From RHKX01 sp963826475 (GTDB taxonomy: Bacteria > Actinomycetota > Thermoleophilia > Solirubrobacterales > 70-9), in the NCBI GenBank assembly GCA_963826475.1, contig CAWGXC010000003.1:496001-560000 (forward strand): a DNA stretch of 64,000 nt, written 5' to 3'. Below are positions 25,202 to 34,632 of the stretch, one piece after another. A program made the position numbers and the translations under genes. Numbering within the stretch: the stretch's first letter is position 1; each line of letters starts with the position of its first letter. The notes beneath the pieces are model-generated. The model did no database searches. It worked only from the letters and a program-made list of their open reading frames with translations, and had not been told where the DNA came from.

Positions 25202-25951
25202 ATGTCGGGTCATTCCAAGTGGGCGTCCATCAAGCACAAGAAGGGCGCCACGGACGCCAAGCGCGGGAAGCTCTTCACGAAGCTGGCTCGCGCGATCACG
25301 GTCGCCGCTCGCGAGGGCGGCGGCAACCCGGAGGGCAACGCGACCCTGGCGACGGCGATCCAGAAGGCCAAGGACCAATCGATGCCGAAGGACAACATCC
25401 AGCGGGCGATCGACAGGGGCACGGGGGAGGGCTCCGATGGCGCGACGATCGAACGCATCCTCTACGAGGGCTACGGCCCCGGCGGCACGGCGCTCCTGGT
25501 CGAGGCGATGAGCGACAACCGCAACCGCACGGGGTCTGAGATCCGCTTCGCCTTCGACCGTCACGGTGGCAGCCTCGGTGAGCCCAACTCGGTCGCCTGG
25601 CAGTTCGAGAAGCGCGGGGTGATCCTCGTCGACGGCGACCGGTACGACGAGGACGATCTGATGGTCGCCATCGACGCGGGCGCCGAAGACGTGGTCGCCG
25701 ACGGCGACGTGCTGCGGATCCTGACCCAGCCGGCCGATCTGGCCACCGTCCGCGAGGCGCTCAACCAGGCCGAGATCGCGGTCGATTCCGCGGATATCGT
25801 GATGGAACCGACGACCACGGTCGAGGTCGGCGAGGGTGAGGCGAGGACGCTGCTGCGGCTGATCGACGCGCTCGACGATCACGATGACGTCGACGCCGTA
25901 CATGCCAACTTCGACATGTCGGAGGAAGTCCTGGAGAAGGCTCTGACCTAG
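25202..25951 (+). CDS. yebC: YebC/PmpR family DNA-binding protein
   Basis: This 249-residue protein begins with the conserved MSGHSKWASIKHKKGA and has the central ATLATAIQKAKDQSMPKDNI helix. It is full length for the family. YebC proteins act as regulators and as translation factors relieving ribosome stalling, and the name is historic. It sits directly upstream of ruvC-ruvA-ruvB, the usual order in many bacteria. Confidence 0.95.
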   Translation: MSGHSKWASIKHKKGATDAKRGKLFTKLARAITVAAREGGGNPEGNATLATAIQKAKDQSMPKDNIQRAIDRGTGEGSDGATIERILYEGYGPGGTALLVEAMSDNRNRTGSEIRFAFDRHGGSLGEPNSVAWQFEKRGVILVDGDRYDEDDLMVAIDAGAEDVVADGDVLRILTQPADLATVREALNQAEIAVDSADIVMEPTTTVEVGEGEARTLLRLIDALDDHDDVDAVHANFDMSEEVLEKALT

Positions 25952-26005
25952 CCGAGTCCGGGGTCGGGGGGAGGCATCCGGGGTTCGGTCCAGAATCTCC
26001 CCCTG

Positions 26006-26551
26006 ATGAGGATCGTGATGGGAATCGATCCCGGCGTCGCCAACACCGGCTTCGGGGTGGTCCGGGTATCCGGGCCGCGCATGACGGCGCTCGACGCCGG
26101 CACGATCGAGGTACCGCCGGGGATCCCCGCCGAACAGCGCCTGCAGCAGATCCATCAGTCGCTCACGGAGCTGATCGGGTGGCACGCTCCGGAAGCGATG
26201 GCTCTCGAGAGCATCTACTTCGGCAAGAACGTCCGCTCCGCCATCGGGGTGGGGCAGGCACGGGGGGTCGTCATGCTGGCCGCCGCGACCGGCGGGATCG
26301 GCTGCACCGACTACACGCCGCAGGCCATCAAGCTCGCGGTCTGTGGAACCGGATCGGCCGCCAAGGATCAGGTCAAGCACATGGTCCAGGCGCTGTTGGG
26401 ACTTCCGGTCGAGCCGCCTTCAGATCACGCCGCCGACGCCCTCGCCGTCGCGATCTGCCACGCCGCTCATCTCCAGGGCGCCGCCGAGCAGTCAGCGTCC
26501 AGCGCCGTCAGCGGGGCGCGAGCCGGGGCGCGCGAGGTTGCGCTCTCGTGA
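26006..26551 (+). CDS. ruvC: Crossover junction endodeoxyribonuclease RuvC
   Basis: This 181-residue Holliday-junction resolvase has an RNase H-like fold with catalytic acids D8 (VMGIDPGVA), Glu in ALESIYFGKN and Asp in SDHAADALAVAICHA. Length is normal apart from an Ala-rich tail. Its TGA overlaps the ruvA GTG by 4 bases. It works with the RuvAB branch-migration motor encoded next to it. Confidence 0.96.
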   Translation: MRIVMGIDPGVANTGFGVVRVSGPRMTALDAGTIEVPPGIPAEQRLQQIHQSLTELIGWHAPEAMALESIYFGKNVRSAIGVGQARGVVMLAAATGGIGCTDYTPQAIKLAVCGTGSAAKDQVKHMVQALLGLPVEPPSDHAADALAVAICHAAHLQGAAEQSASSAVSGARAGAREVALS

Positions 26552-27147
26552 TCGCCGCGGTCAGCGGCGAGGTATTGATTCGCAGGCCCGATCACGTGGT
26601 GATCGACGCCGGCGGGGTCGGATACCGCCTGGCCGTCTCGTCCGAGACCCTCCGTGAGGTCCCCCCCGTAGGGACCCGCACCTCGCTCCACGCCCACCTG
26701 GTGGCCCGCGAGGACTCGCTCGCGCTCTACGGCTTTGCGACGGAGGATGAGCGGGACCTCTTCGTCGCCTTCACCACCGTCTCCGGCGTCGGACCCAAGG
26801 TCGCACTGGCGGCGCTTTCCGGAGGCCCCGTCGGCGAGTTGCTCCTGGCCATCGCAAGCGGCGACGTCAAGCGCTTCCAGGCCGTCCCGGGGATCGGCAA
26901 GCGCACGGCGGAGCGGATCATCGTGGAGCTGCGCGAGAAGGTGGCCGGGCAGCTCGAGGACTCCGTCGTCATCGCCGCGTCGGGGCCGAGCTCGGGCCCG
27001 CGAGAGGAGGCCCGGGACGGGTTGCTCGGCCTCGGATACACGCCGCCGGAGGCGGAGCGCCTGCTGGAATCGGCGCAGGGCGAAACGGCTGAGGAGCTCA
27101 TCGGCTCCGCGCTGCGCCAGGGCGGCACCGGTCGCGCCGCGGCTTAG
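26548..27147 (+). CDS. ruvA: Holliday junction branch migration protein RuvA
   Basis: This 199-residue junction-binding subunit starts at GTG 26548, overlapping ruvC. It has an N-terminal OB fold, two helix-hairpin-helix motifs (SGVGPKVALAAL and PGIGKRTAERIIVELREK) and a C-terminal RuvB-binding domain (EARDGLLGLGYTPPEAERLL). Standard length. Confidence 0.96.
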   Translation: MIAAVSGEVLIRRPDHVVIDAGGVGYRLAVSSETLREVPPVGTRTSLHAHLVAREDSLALYGFATEDERDLFVAFTTVSGVGPKVALAALSGGPVGELLLAIASGDVKRFQAVPGIGKRTAERIIVELREKVAGQLEDSVVIAASGPSSGPREEARDGLLGLGYTPPEAERLLESAQGETAEELIGSALRQGGTGRAAA

Positions 27148-27162
27148 GGCATCCTCGTACTC

Positions 27163-28236
27163 ATGGGCGACGACCACATCCAGCGAATTCCGCTCAATCA
27201 AGCCGCCATCGAGGCGGACGCCGAGCCGCGGATCGCCGATGCGCGGGTGGAGCGCGGGGAGGAGGAGCTCGACCGCAGCCTGCGCCCCTCTCGGCTCAGC
27301 GACTTCGTCAACCAGCGTCCGGTCACGGAGCAGCTCGAGGTCTTCATCGAGGCGGCATTGCGACGGGGGGAGCCGCTCGATCACGTACTCCTCGCCGGGC
27401 CGCCGGGGCTCGGCAAGACGTCCCTCGCGCACATCATCGCCTCCGAGCTCGGCGTGCCGCTCGTGCAGACGGCCGGGCCGGCGCTCGAGCGCAAGGCGGA
27501 CATCGCCAGCTTCCTGACGACCCTCGAACCGGGCAGCGTCTTCTTCATCGACGAGATCCACCGTCTCAACCGCGCCATCGAGGAGACCCTCTATCCGGCC
27601 ATGGAGGACCGCAAGCTGCCCGTGGTGCTCGGCGCCGGCGCCGGCGCCCGGACCGTGACCCTGGACCTTCCCGCCTTCACCCTCGTGGGCGCAACAACCC
27701 GGGCGGGGCTGTTGACGACACCCCTCCGGGACCGCTTCGGCGTCAGCCACCGGCTCGAGCACTACGACCCGAGCGAGCTCGCCCGTATCGTCGAGCGCTC
27801 AGCCGAGATCCTCCGAGTGGAGATCGAGCCCTCGGGGACCGCCGCGATCGCGTCCCGGTCACGGGGCACGCCGCGGGTTGCGAACCGGTTGCTGAAGCGG
27901 GTTCGTGATTTCGCCGAGGTTCGGGGCGAGGGCATCGTCACCGCCGAGATCGCCGCCGCCGCCCTGCTGATGCTCGAGGTGGACGAGGCCGGCCTCGATC
28001 GCCACGATCGCTCGATCCTCGAGGCGATCGCGCTGAAATTCTCCGGCGGTCCCGTGGGACTCTCGACTCTCGCCGCGGCGGTTGACGAGGAGCAGGACAC
28101 GATCGAGGACGTCTACGAGCCCTACCTGCTCCAGCAGGGGCTGCTGAAGCGGACTCCGCGCGGCCGCGTGATCACCGAACGCGGCTACGCGCACCTCGGC
28201 GTGCCGGTTCCCGATGGCCTGGTCAGCCTCTTCTAG
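27163..28236 (+). CDS. ruvB: Holliday junction branch migration ATPase RuvB
   Basis: This 357-residue AAA+ helicase motor has Walker A GPPGLGKTS (79-87), Walker B FFIDEIHRL, sensor 1 GATTRAG and an arginine finger in PLRDRFG. The C-terminal winged helix contains LLKRTPRGRVITERGY. It starts 15 bases after ruvA. Full length. Confidence 0.97.
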   Translation: MGDDHIQRIPLNQAAIEADAEPRIADARVERGEEELDRSLRPSRLSDFVNQRPVTEQLEVFIEAALRRGEPLDHVLLAGPPGLGKTSLAHIIASELGVPLVQTAGPALERKADIASFLTTLEPGSVFFIDEIHRLNRAIEETLYPAMEDRKLPVVLGAGAGARTVTLDLPAFTLVGATTRAGLLTTPLRDRFGVSHRLEHYDPSELARIVERSAEILRVEIEPSGTAAIASRSRGTPRVANRLLKRVRDFAEVRGEGIVTAEIAAAALLMLEVDEAGLDRHDRSILEAIALKFSGGPVGLSTLAAAVDEEQDTIEDVYEPYLLQQGLLKRTPRGRVITERGYAHLGVPVPDGLVSLF

Positions 28237-28269
28237 GCCGAGCTGATCAGGCACTCGCCGCCGATTCAC

Positions 28270-28275
28270 TAGCCT
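28270..28275 (+). promoter_or_regulatory. -10 box of a likely leaderless promoter
   Basis: TAGCCT lies 7 nt before GTG 28283 in the short gap after ruvB. Confidence 0.4.
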
Positions 28276-28282
28276 TCCGCCC

Positions 28283-28768
28283 GTGCCCTTCTTCATCTGC
28301 CCGAACTGTGGGAACCGCCTGCGCAGCGGCGAGCGGACCGCTGGCCTTTCCGCGCGGCCCAAGGGCTGCCCCAAATGCGGCTTCGCCTTCCTGTTCGAGT
28401 TGCTCGACGACTACTACCCGGCGCCCGACGCCGCCTTCTTCACGTGCGACCAGAAGGGCCTCGTCCTCGACGTCGGCCGCGGAGGCTTCGAGCTGACCGG
28501 GCTGACCGACGAGGACGTCATCGGCCGCCCCGTCAAGGACGTGCTCGGCCTCGAGTGGATCGATCCCGGGGGTGGCGGCGAGGAGGCCGACACCGACGGC
28601 GACGGGGTGGCCGACCCGATCGAGACGACGCTCGAATGGGGCGTTCGCTCGCTCGGCAAACGGGTTGCCGTCCACGCCGAGGGGGACCTGCCGGCGAAGG
28701 CCGTGGCCGATGTCTTCCCGGCCTACGATGATGACGGCGGGATGCTGCTCGTCCTCACCCCGGAGTAG
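28283..28768 (+). CDS. Zinc-ribbon protein with PAS-like domain
   Basis: This 161-residue protein has an N-terminal zinc ribbon (C6/C9 in FFICPNCGNR and C29/C32 in GCPKCGF). It is followed by a region resembling a PAS sensor (PAPDAAFFTCDQKGLVLDVG, then GFELTGLTDEDVIGRPVKDV). An acidic insert (EEADTDGDGVADP) splits the PAS part. It has no output domain, so it may be a small sensor or adaptor that binds another protein. It lies between ruvB and secDF and ends 12 bases before secDF, suggesting co-transcription. Its partner is unknown. Confidence 0.62.
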   Translation: MPFFICPNCGNRLRSGERTAGLSARPKGCPKCGFAFLFELLDDYYPAPDAAFFTCDQKGLVLDVGRGGFELTGLTDEDVIGRPVKDVLGLEWIDPGGGGEEADTDGDGVADPIETTLEWGVRSLGKRVAVHAEGDLPAKAVADVFPAYDDDGGMLLVLTPE

Positions 28769-28780
28769 GCGCTCCCAGAT

Positions 28781-31624
28781 ATGGGCTCCCGCCGCGTAAA
28801 CATCACGATCATCACCCTGGTCCTGGCCATGGTGGTCGGCTCGCTGCTGATCATCGCCACGAAGCCGACGAAGCTCGGGCTCGATCTCAGCGGCGGCACG
28901 CAGCTCATCTACGAGGGTGAGTCGACGCCGCAGAACCCGACGGTGGACGCCGAGGACATCGACAACACGATCGAGATCATGCGCCAGCGGATCGATGCCT
29001 TCGGCGTCTCCGAGCCCGAGATCGCACCACTCGGCGCCAAGCAGATCCAGATCAGCCTGCCGAACGTTCAGGACGCGGCGCGGGCGGCGGCACAGGTCGG
29101 CGAGACGGCGCAGCTCAACTTCTACGACCTCGAGCCGGACGTCGTCCCGCTCGATCCGGCCGACGAACCGGTCACGCCCGCCAACTTGGAGCAGCAATCC
29201 ACCACGAAGTACTACGACGCAGTCAAGCTCGCCTCGGAGCAGAAGCCGGTGGACTGCAGCGACACCTGCTCGTCGGATGGCTCGAAGACGCAGTACTTCC
29301 TGTTCGAGAAGAAGAGTCAGCAGTACGTCGCCGGCCCGGAGCAGAAGCGGGCCGATCTCCTGACCGTCGAAGGGACCACGCCACCCCCTGAGAACGACCG
29401 GAAGATCTTCGCCGTCCCCGCCGGCACGATCGTCGTCCAGGATCAGGTCAACTCGGACAACCCCGACGCGCCGCCTCGCTACTTCGTTCTCAGGGACAAG
29501 CCCAAGCTCACCGGGACCGACATCACGAACCCGGAGCAGAACTTCGACCAGAATGGCCAGCCGAACGTCACGTTCGACTTCACCGACGCCGGTAGGAAGG
29601 CGTTCCAGGCGATCACCCAGGCGATCGCGCAGCGCGGCCAGGAGAACCTCTCCCAGCCCTACGCCTTCGCGATCGTCCTCGACGGCAAGATCGTCTCGCG
29701 GCCGATCATCGATTACAACGAGAACCCGACGGGGATCGACGGGCGCACCGGCGCTCAGATCTCCGGCAGCTTCACGCTGCAGGAGGCGCAGGATCTCGCG
29801 CAGTTCCTGAAGATCGGCGCCCTGCCGATCGACCTCAAGCTGATCAGCCAGAGCACGGTCACCGCCACCCTCGGCAAGCAGGCGCTCGACCAGGGCCTGA
29901 AGGCCGGTCTCGCCGGGCTCATCCTCGTCGCCCTCTTCCTGCTCCTCTACTACCGCTTCCTCGGTGCCATCGCGGTCCTGGGGCTGGTCGTCTACGCGAT
30001 CTTCTTCTACGCGATGATGAAGCTGATCCCGATCACGCTGACCCTGCCGGGCATGGCGGGGCTGGTGCTGACGATCGGGGTTGCCGCCGACTCCAACGTC
30101 GTCATCTTCGAGCGAATAAAGGAGGAGTCCCGCAAGGGGCACTCCATGATCTCGTCGATCACGACCGGCTACAGGCGCGGGATCGCGACCATCATCGACG
30201 CCAACGTGATCACGCTGCTGACCGCGTTCATCCTCTTCGGCCTGGCCACCGCAGGCGTCAAGGGCTTCGCCTTCGTGCTCGGGATCGGCACGATCGTCTC
30301 CCTCTTCACCGCCGTCGTCTTCACCCGAGCGGTCCTCGGCGTCCTCGGTCGGACTCGGATCCTGCGATCGCCGAAGACGATCGGGGCCGGCGGCGGTCAG
30401 CGTGTGCGCTGGCACTTCGACTTCGCCGGCGCCAGCCGCTGGTTCTTCTCCTTCTCCGGCGCGATCCTCGCGATCGGCGCGATCTCGTTCGCGACCAACC
30501 AGCTCAACTTCGGCATCGACTTCGAGTCGGGAACGAAGATCAACGCGGCGCTGACCCAGGCGCCAAGCGTCGATCAGGTGCGCTCGGCGGTCGGTGACGC
30601 CGGGGTGGCCCAGCCCGATGCCGTGAAGATCCAGCAGGTCACGAACGACGAGTTCGGCCAGAACGTCTTTCAAATCCAGGGCAAGATCAGCACCACGGAA
30701 GTCGGTGACGTCAAGGCTGAGCTCGAAAAGGACTTCGGCTTCGAGAACGGTCCGAACGACAGCTTCCAGAACGACACGGTCGGCCCTACCTTCGGTCAGC
30801 AGATCGCTCGCAGCGCGGGCTACGCGATCATCTTCTCGCTGCTGCTGATCGCCGCCTACGTCGCGTTCCGCTTCGAGGCCAAGTACGCGATCCCGGTGAT
30901 GATCGCCGTCGTCCACGACGTCCTGATCACCGCGGGCGTCTACTCGCTGGTCGGTAGGGAGGTGTCGAGCGGAACCGTCGCTGCGTTCCTGACCATCCTC
31001 GGATATTCGCTCTACGACACGGTCATCGTCTTCGACCGCGTGCGGGAGAACGTCCCGCGTCTGCCGCGAGCGACGTTCTCGCAGATCGCCAACCGCTCGC
31101 TGAGCGAGGTGCTGACCCGATCGCTGATCACCGGGCTCTCGACGGTCTTCCTGATCGGCGTCATCCTCATCTTCGGCGGCGACACCCTGCGCGACTTCGC
31201 ATTCGCGATGATGGTCGGCGTCCTCTCCGGCACCTACTCCTCGATCTTCATCGCGACCCCGGTGTTGATCGCCTGGAAGGAGCGCGAGTCGGGATACCGG
31301 GCCCGCGCCGCCAGGATCATGGAGACGATGGGACGCGTCCCCGCGTTCCCCGAGGACAACGTGGTTGCCAAGGTCGGCGAGGGACACGCGGGCGAGGCCG
31401 GCGAAGCCATCGAAGCGGACGGGAGCGGCCAACCGGTCGCCCCGGAGCGCGGAGCGGTGATCGCCCCGGCGCCGGAATCCTTCGACGAGGCCGATGGATC
31501 GGGGGCCGAGATCGCGGACGCAGCGGGCGCCGGAGACGTTGAGCTGTCGGAGCGGGAACGACGTCTCGAGGCGCGCCGCCGTCGCCAGGCGAAGGCTCGC
31601 CGCAAGCACGGAAGGAACAGGTAG
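28781..31624 (+). CDS. secDF: Fused protein translocase SecD-SecF
   Basis: A single 947-residue polypeptide carries both Sec accessory subunits, which use the proton gradient to help protein export. SecD part: an N-terminal TM helix, the GLDLSGGTQLIYE motif, an extended periplasmic-type loop and then five TM helices (from GLILVALFLLLYYRFLGAIA). The SecF part starts near residue 545 (WHFDFAGASRWFF), has the FGIDFESGT motif and another set of TM helices (YAIIFSLLLIAAYVAFRFEA). The tail is highly charged. Many bacteria keep SecD and SecF separate; fused forms occur in Bacillus and others. The 90-residue membrane gene begins at the very next base. Confidence 0.95.
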   Translation: MGSRRVNITIITLVLAMVVGSLLIIATKPTKLGLDLSGGTQLIYEGESTPQNPTVDAEDIDNTIEIMRQRIDAFGVSEPEIAPLGAKQIQISLPNVQDAARAAAQVGETAQLNFYDLEPDVVPLDPADEPVTPANLEQQSTTKYYDAVKLASEQKPVDCSDTCSSDGSKTQYFLFEKKSQQYVAGPEQKRADLLTVEGTTPPPENDRKIFAVPAGTIVVQDQVNSDNPDAPPRYFVLRDKPKLTGTDITNPEQNFDQNGQPNVTFDFTDAGRKAFQAITQAIAQRGQENLSQPYAFAIVLDGKIVSRPIIDYNENPTGIDGRTGAQISGSFTLQEAQDLAQFLKIGALPIDLKLISQSTVTATLGKQALDQGLKAGLAGLILVALFLLLYYRFLGAIAVLGLVVYAIFFYAMMKLIPITLTLPGMAGLVLTIGVAADSNVVIFERIKEESRKGHSMISSITTGYRRGIATIIDANVITLLTAFILFGLATAGVKGFAFVLGIGTIVSLFTAVVFTRAVLGVLGRTRILRSPKTIGAGGGQRVRWHFDFAGASRWFFSFSGAILAIGAISFATNQLNFGIDFESGTKINAALTQAPSVDQVRSAVGDAGVAQPDAVKIQQVTNDEFGQNVFQIQGKISTTEVGDVKAELEKDFGFENGPNDSFQNDTVGPTFGQQIARSAGYAIIFSLLLIAAYVAFRFEAKYAIPVMIAVVHDVLITAGVYSLVGREVSSGTVAAFLTILGYSLYDTVIVFDRVRENVPRLPRATFSQIANRSLSEVLTRSLITGLSTVFLIGVILIFGGDTLRDFAFAMMVGVLSGTYSSIFIATPVLIAWKERESGYRARAARIMETMGRVPAFPEDNVVAKVGEGHAGEAGEAIEADGSGQPVAPERGAVIAPAPESFDEADGSGAEIADAAGAGDVELSERERRLEARRRRQAKARRKHGRNR

Positions 31625-31897
31625 ATGGCGGTTTTGGTGTGGGCGACCCTCGGCGTCGCCCTCTGGCACTTCACGGTCTTCGTCCCCGACCACTTCCGGG
31701 GGGGCATCGTCGGGGCGTTCGTCGGCGGCGTCGTCGGGGCGATCGTCAGCGGGGCCATCTGGCAGGTCCTGATCGGCGACGGCATCGGCCAGACCGACCT
31801 GCTGACCGCCGTCGCGGCGGTCCCCGGCTGCCTGCTCGGCCTCGCGGCCGTCTACGCGCTCGGGTTACGCGACGAGCGTCGCTTCGGCGACGCCTAG
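31625..31897 (+). CDS. Small membrane protein downstream of secDF
   Basis: This 90-residue protein has three hydrophobic segments (VWATLGVALWHFTVFV, IVGAFVGGVVGAIVSGAI, LTAVAAVPGCLLGLAAVYAL). Its ATG is directly adjacent to the secDF stop, so it is translationally linked. Gly-rich TM helices suggest tight packing, perhaps with a partner. I do not recognise a named family; the context would fit an export accessory, but this is not shown. Confidence 0.68.
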   Translation: MAVLVWATLGVALWHFTVFVPDHFRGGIVGAFVGGVVGAIVSGAIWQVLIGDGIGQTDLLTAVAAVPGCLLGLAAVYALGLRDERRFGDA

Positions 31898-32068
31898 ACC
31901 GAGTCCCGAGCTCACCCGCCCGCCCACGAGGGGCGAGATCGGGTCGGTAGCCGCGCGAAGCTCGACCTTCGTGATGAGATCGCCGGCGATCGCCCACGTG
32001 ACGGAGCACCGACGCCGCAAACAGCGGATTGGGGGCCGGGTTCCGTCCTCGATCGCTGCAAGCCTCTT

Positions 32069-34627
32069 GTGGTGGGCACCGCGCTTGCAGCACCCTTCAC
32101 GGCCTCGCCCTACGACTACGGGGAGGCTCGCGTGCTCGCCGATCAACTCGGTCTGGCCGACCCGGTGGCCATCGCGCTCGTCCGCCGCGGGCATCGCACC
32201 GTCGAGCAGGCGCGAACGTTCCTCGATGCCAACGAGGCGCACGACCCCGAGCGCTTCGAGGGCATCGATTCCGCGATCGCGGCGATCGAGCACGCGATCG
32301 CCCGCGGCCAACGGATCACGATCCACGGCGACTACGACGTCGACGGGATGTGCTCTACGGCCATCCTGGTCGGGGCCATGCGCCGAGCCGGTGCGGAGTG
32401 TGACTGGGTAATCCCCGACCGTCTCGCAGATGGCTACGGACTGAGTGCGGCGAGCATCGAGCATCTGCGCGAGCGGGGAACCGGCCTGCTGATCACAGCT
32501 GACTGCGGGATCGGCTCGGCTGCGGAGATCGAAACGGTGAAGGGGATGGGCATCGCGGCGGTCGTTACCGACCATCACCACCCGGGGACCATCCTCCCCG
32601 ACTGCCCGATCGTGCATCCCGAGGTGAGTGCCTACCCGTTCACCGGGCTCTGCGGGGCCGCCGTCGCCCACAAGCTCGTCGCCGCTTTCGAGCGGTCACG
32701 GGGCCTCACCGGGCCCGCCGATGAATCGCGCGATCTCGACCTCGTTGCGCTGGCGACGATCGCCGACCTCGTTCCCCTGGTCGGTGAGAATCGATCGCTC
32801 GCCCGGCGTGGGCTCGCCGAGCTCCGCAAGGCCCGCCGGCCGGGACTCCGAGCCCTGCTCACGATCTCCAAGGTGGAGCCCGAGTTCCTCGACGAGGGCG
32901 ACATCGCCTTCCGGATTGCGCCCCGTCTGAACGCCGCCGGGCGGCTCTACAGAGCCGACGCGGGGGTTGAGCTGATGCTGACCGACGACGATGCGCGCGC
33001 GAACACGATCGCGGCCGAGCTCGACGCCGCCAATCACGAGCGCCGAGAGACCGAGCGCGGCGTCACCAGTGCGGCGGAGTCCGCTCTGCGGGCGTTGCCC
33101 GAGTCCGCACGGGACGCTGGAGTGCTGGTGATCGCGGGTGAGGGATGGCATCCCGGCGTGGTCGGAATCGTCGCCTCGCGGATCGTCGAGCATCACGGCA
33201 AGCCCGCGATCATCCTCTCGATCGACGCGAGCGGGCAGGCGCGCGGCTCGGGCCGCAGCGTGCCGGGGTTCGACCTGCTCGCCGCGCTCGACGCCTGCGC
33301 GTCCCACCTCGACCGCTACGGGGGGCATCGGGCAGCCGCTGGAGTCGAGCTGCCGGCAGCCGGCATCGAGGCATTCCGTGAGGCGCTGGCCGCTCACTCA
33401 GCCGCCGTGATGCCCGATGGCGGCCTGGCGGAGCCCGAGCGCATCGACGCGTTCGTGGGCGCCGAGGCGCTCGACCTTCGGGTGGCCGAGCAGTTGGAGG
33501 CGCTCGCCCCGTTCGGTCAGGGCAATCCCGGCGTGCGCCTGCTGATCCCATCGGCGCAAATCGGAGACATCAGGCCGATGGGGCAGGAGGGCCGCCACGC
33601 ACGCTTCAACGTGAGCACGGGCGGTCTCTCGGCTCGCGCCGTCGCATTCGACGCGAACGGCGCCCTCGAGGCCGCGCAGAGAGCTCCTCATGACCTCACG
33701 GTTCGCCTCGAGGTCAATCACTGGAACGGCGGCGTCGAGCCTCGCGCGATCCTGAGCGGAGCACACGGCCGGGACCGCCCCGCGGCGCGAGAAGAAACCA
33801 GCGGGCATGCGTGCGCGGCGGCTGAGGACCGATCGTGGTGGTGGGATCGATTCGACCTCGAGCTTGGGCGCGACCTCGGGGCCGCGATCAGCGAGCCGAT
33901 CCGGCCGGCCGCCCTCCGCACACCCGTGAATGCTCGCCGCGGGTCGGTGGTGGCGCGGATAACGGAGCTTCTCTCGAGCGGTGAGCGCGTCATGGTCATC
34001 ACCGCCGATGCTGCTCGCAGGAGCGCCCTGCTCGATTCGGTCGGGCCCTCCAGGCTCGGCGTCGAGGGCGCGACCATCTGCATGCGTTGCTCACCCCGCG
34101 AGCTCGCCGGCGCCGGCGAACGTGGTTGCGGATTGTTGATCACGGACTGGAGCTCCCTCTCGGGAGCGCGATCCGTCGCTGAGGAGTTCGACCACCTCGT
34201 CCTCGTCGATCCGCCGGCCAGCGCCGCCTTGGAGGGCATCGCGATGGCAAGCGAAGGCTTCGCCCACAAGGCCTGGGGAGCCGCGGAGGAGCTCGCCGAG
34301 CTCTGCTGGGAGTCGGAATGGGGTCTGCGCAGCGCGTTGGCCGAGATCTACCGTGGTCTGGCGGCCCGGGAGCTGGGCCCGGGCGAGCTGCTCCCGGTCC
34401 TCGAGGGCGCCGGGAGGTTCGGACGCTCCCCGGAGGCCGCGGCTCGCTGCGTGCGGGTGCTCGACGAGCTCGGGATTGCGGCCGGGGGTGGCAGCGGGGA
34501 CGCCCGCTGGTTGCGCGTCGTATCCTCGGAGCGAACTGTCTTGGAGCGATCTGACGCCTGGCGCGTCTATTCGAACACCCATCAGGAGGGCGTGCAATAC
34601 CTGCGAAACCGAAGAGCGGAGCGCTGA
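32069..34627 (+). CDS. recJ: Single-stranded-DNA exonuclease RecJ with C-terminal extension
   Basis: This 852-residue protein has the DHH-type 5'-3' exonuclease core: motif DYDVDG (88-93), TADCGIG, the DHH motif VVTDHHHPG, GLCGAAVAHKL and the DHHA1 GRSVPGFDLL segment, followed by an OB-like domain near 460-570. A further 280 residues have a Rossmann or helicase-like look (RRGSVVARITELLSSGERVM, then EFDHLVLVDPPASA) but lack Walker A. RecJ proteins are usually about 570 residues, so this is an extended form like some Firmicutes RecJ. The GTG 32069 start is uncertain, with no clear ribosome-binding site. RecJ works with RecFOR and in mismatch repair. Confidence 0.92.
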   Translation: MVGTALAAPFTASPYDYGEARVLADQLGLADPVAIALVRRGHRTVEQARTFLDANEAHDPERFEGIDSAIAAIEHAIARGQRITIHGDYDVDGMCSTAILVGAMRRAGAECDWVIPDRLADGYGLSAASIEHLRERGTGLLITADCGIGSAAEIETVKGMGIAAVVTDHHHPGTILPDCPIVHPEVSAYPFTGLCGAAVAHKLVAAFERSRGLTGPADESRDLDLVALATIADLVPLVGENRSLARRGLAELRKARRPGLRALLTISKVEPEFLDEGDIAFRIAPRLNAAGRLYRADAGVELMLTDDDARANTIAAELDAANHERRETERGVTSAAESALRALPESARDAGVLVIAGEGWHPGVVGIVASRIVEHHGKPAIILSIDASGQARGSGRSVPGFDLLAALDACASHLDRYGGHRAAAGVELPAAGIEAFREALAAHSAAVMPDGGLAEPERIDAFVGAEALDLRVAEQLEALAPFGQGNPGVRLLIPSAQIGDIRPMGQEGRHARFNVSTGGLSARAVAFDANGALEAAQRAPHDLTVRLEVNHWNGGVEPRAILSGAHGRDRPAAREETSGHACAAAEDRSWWWDRFDLELGRDLGAAISEPIRPAALRTPVNARRGSVVARITELLSSGERVMVITADAARRSALLDSVGPSRLGVEGATICMRCSPRELAGAGERGCGLLITDWSSLSGARSVAEEFDHLVLVDPPASAALEGIAMASEGFAHKAWGAAEELAELCWESEWGLRSALAEIYRGLAARELGPGELLPVLEGAGRFGRSPEAAARCVRVLDELGIAAGGGSGDARWLRVVSSERTVLERSDAWRVYSNTHQEGVQYLRNRRAER

Positions 34628-34632
34628 AGGGC

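Noticed and set aside
28247..31693. 1148-residue minus-strand ORF opposite secDF
   Set aside because: The R/D/E-rich sequence without motifs is the typical antisense product of GC-rich DNA; secDF has all family motifs.
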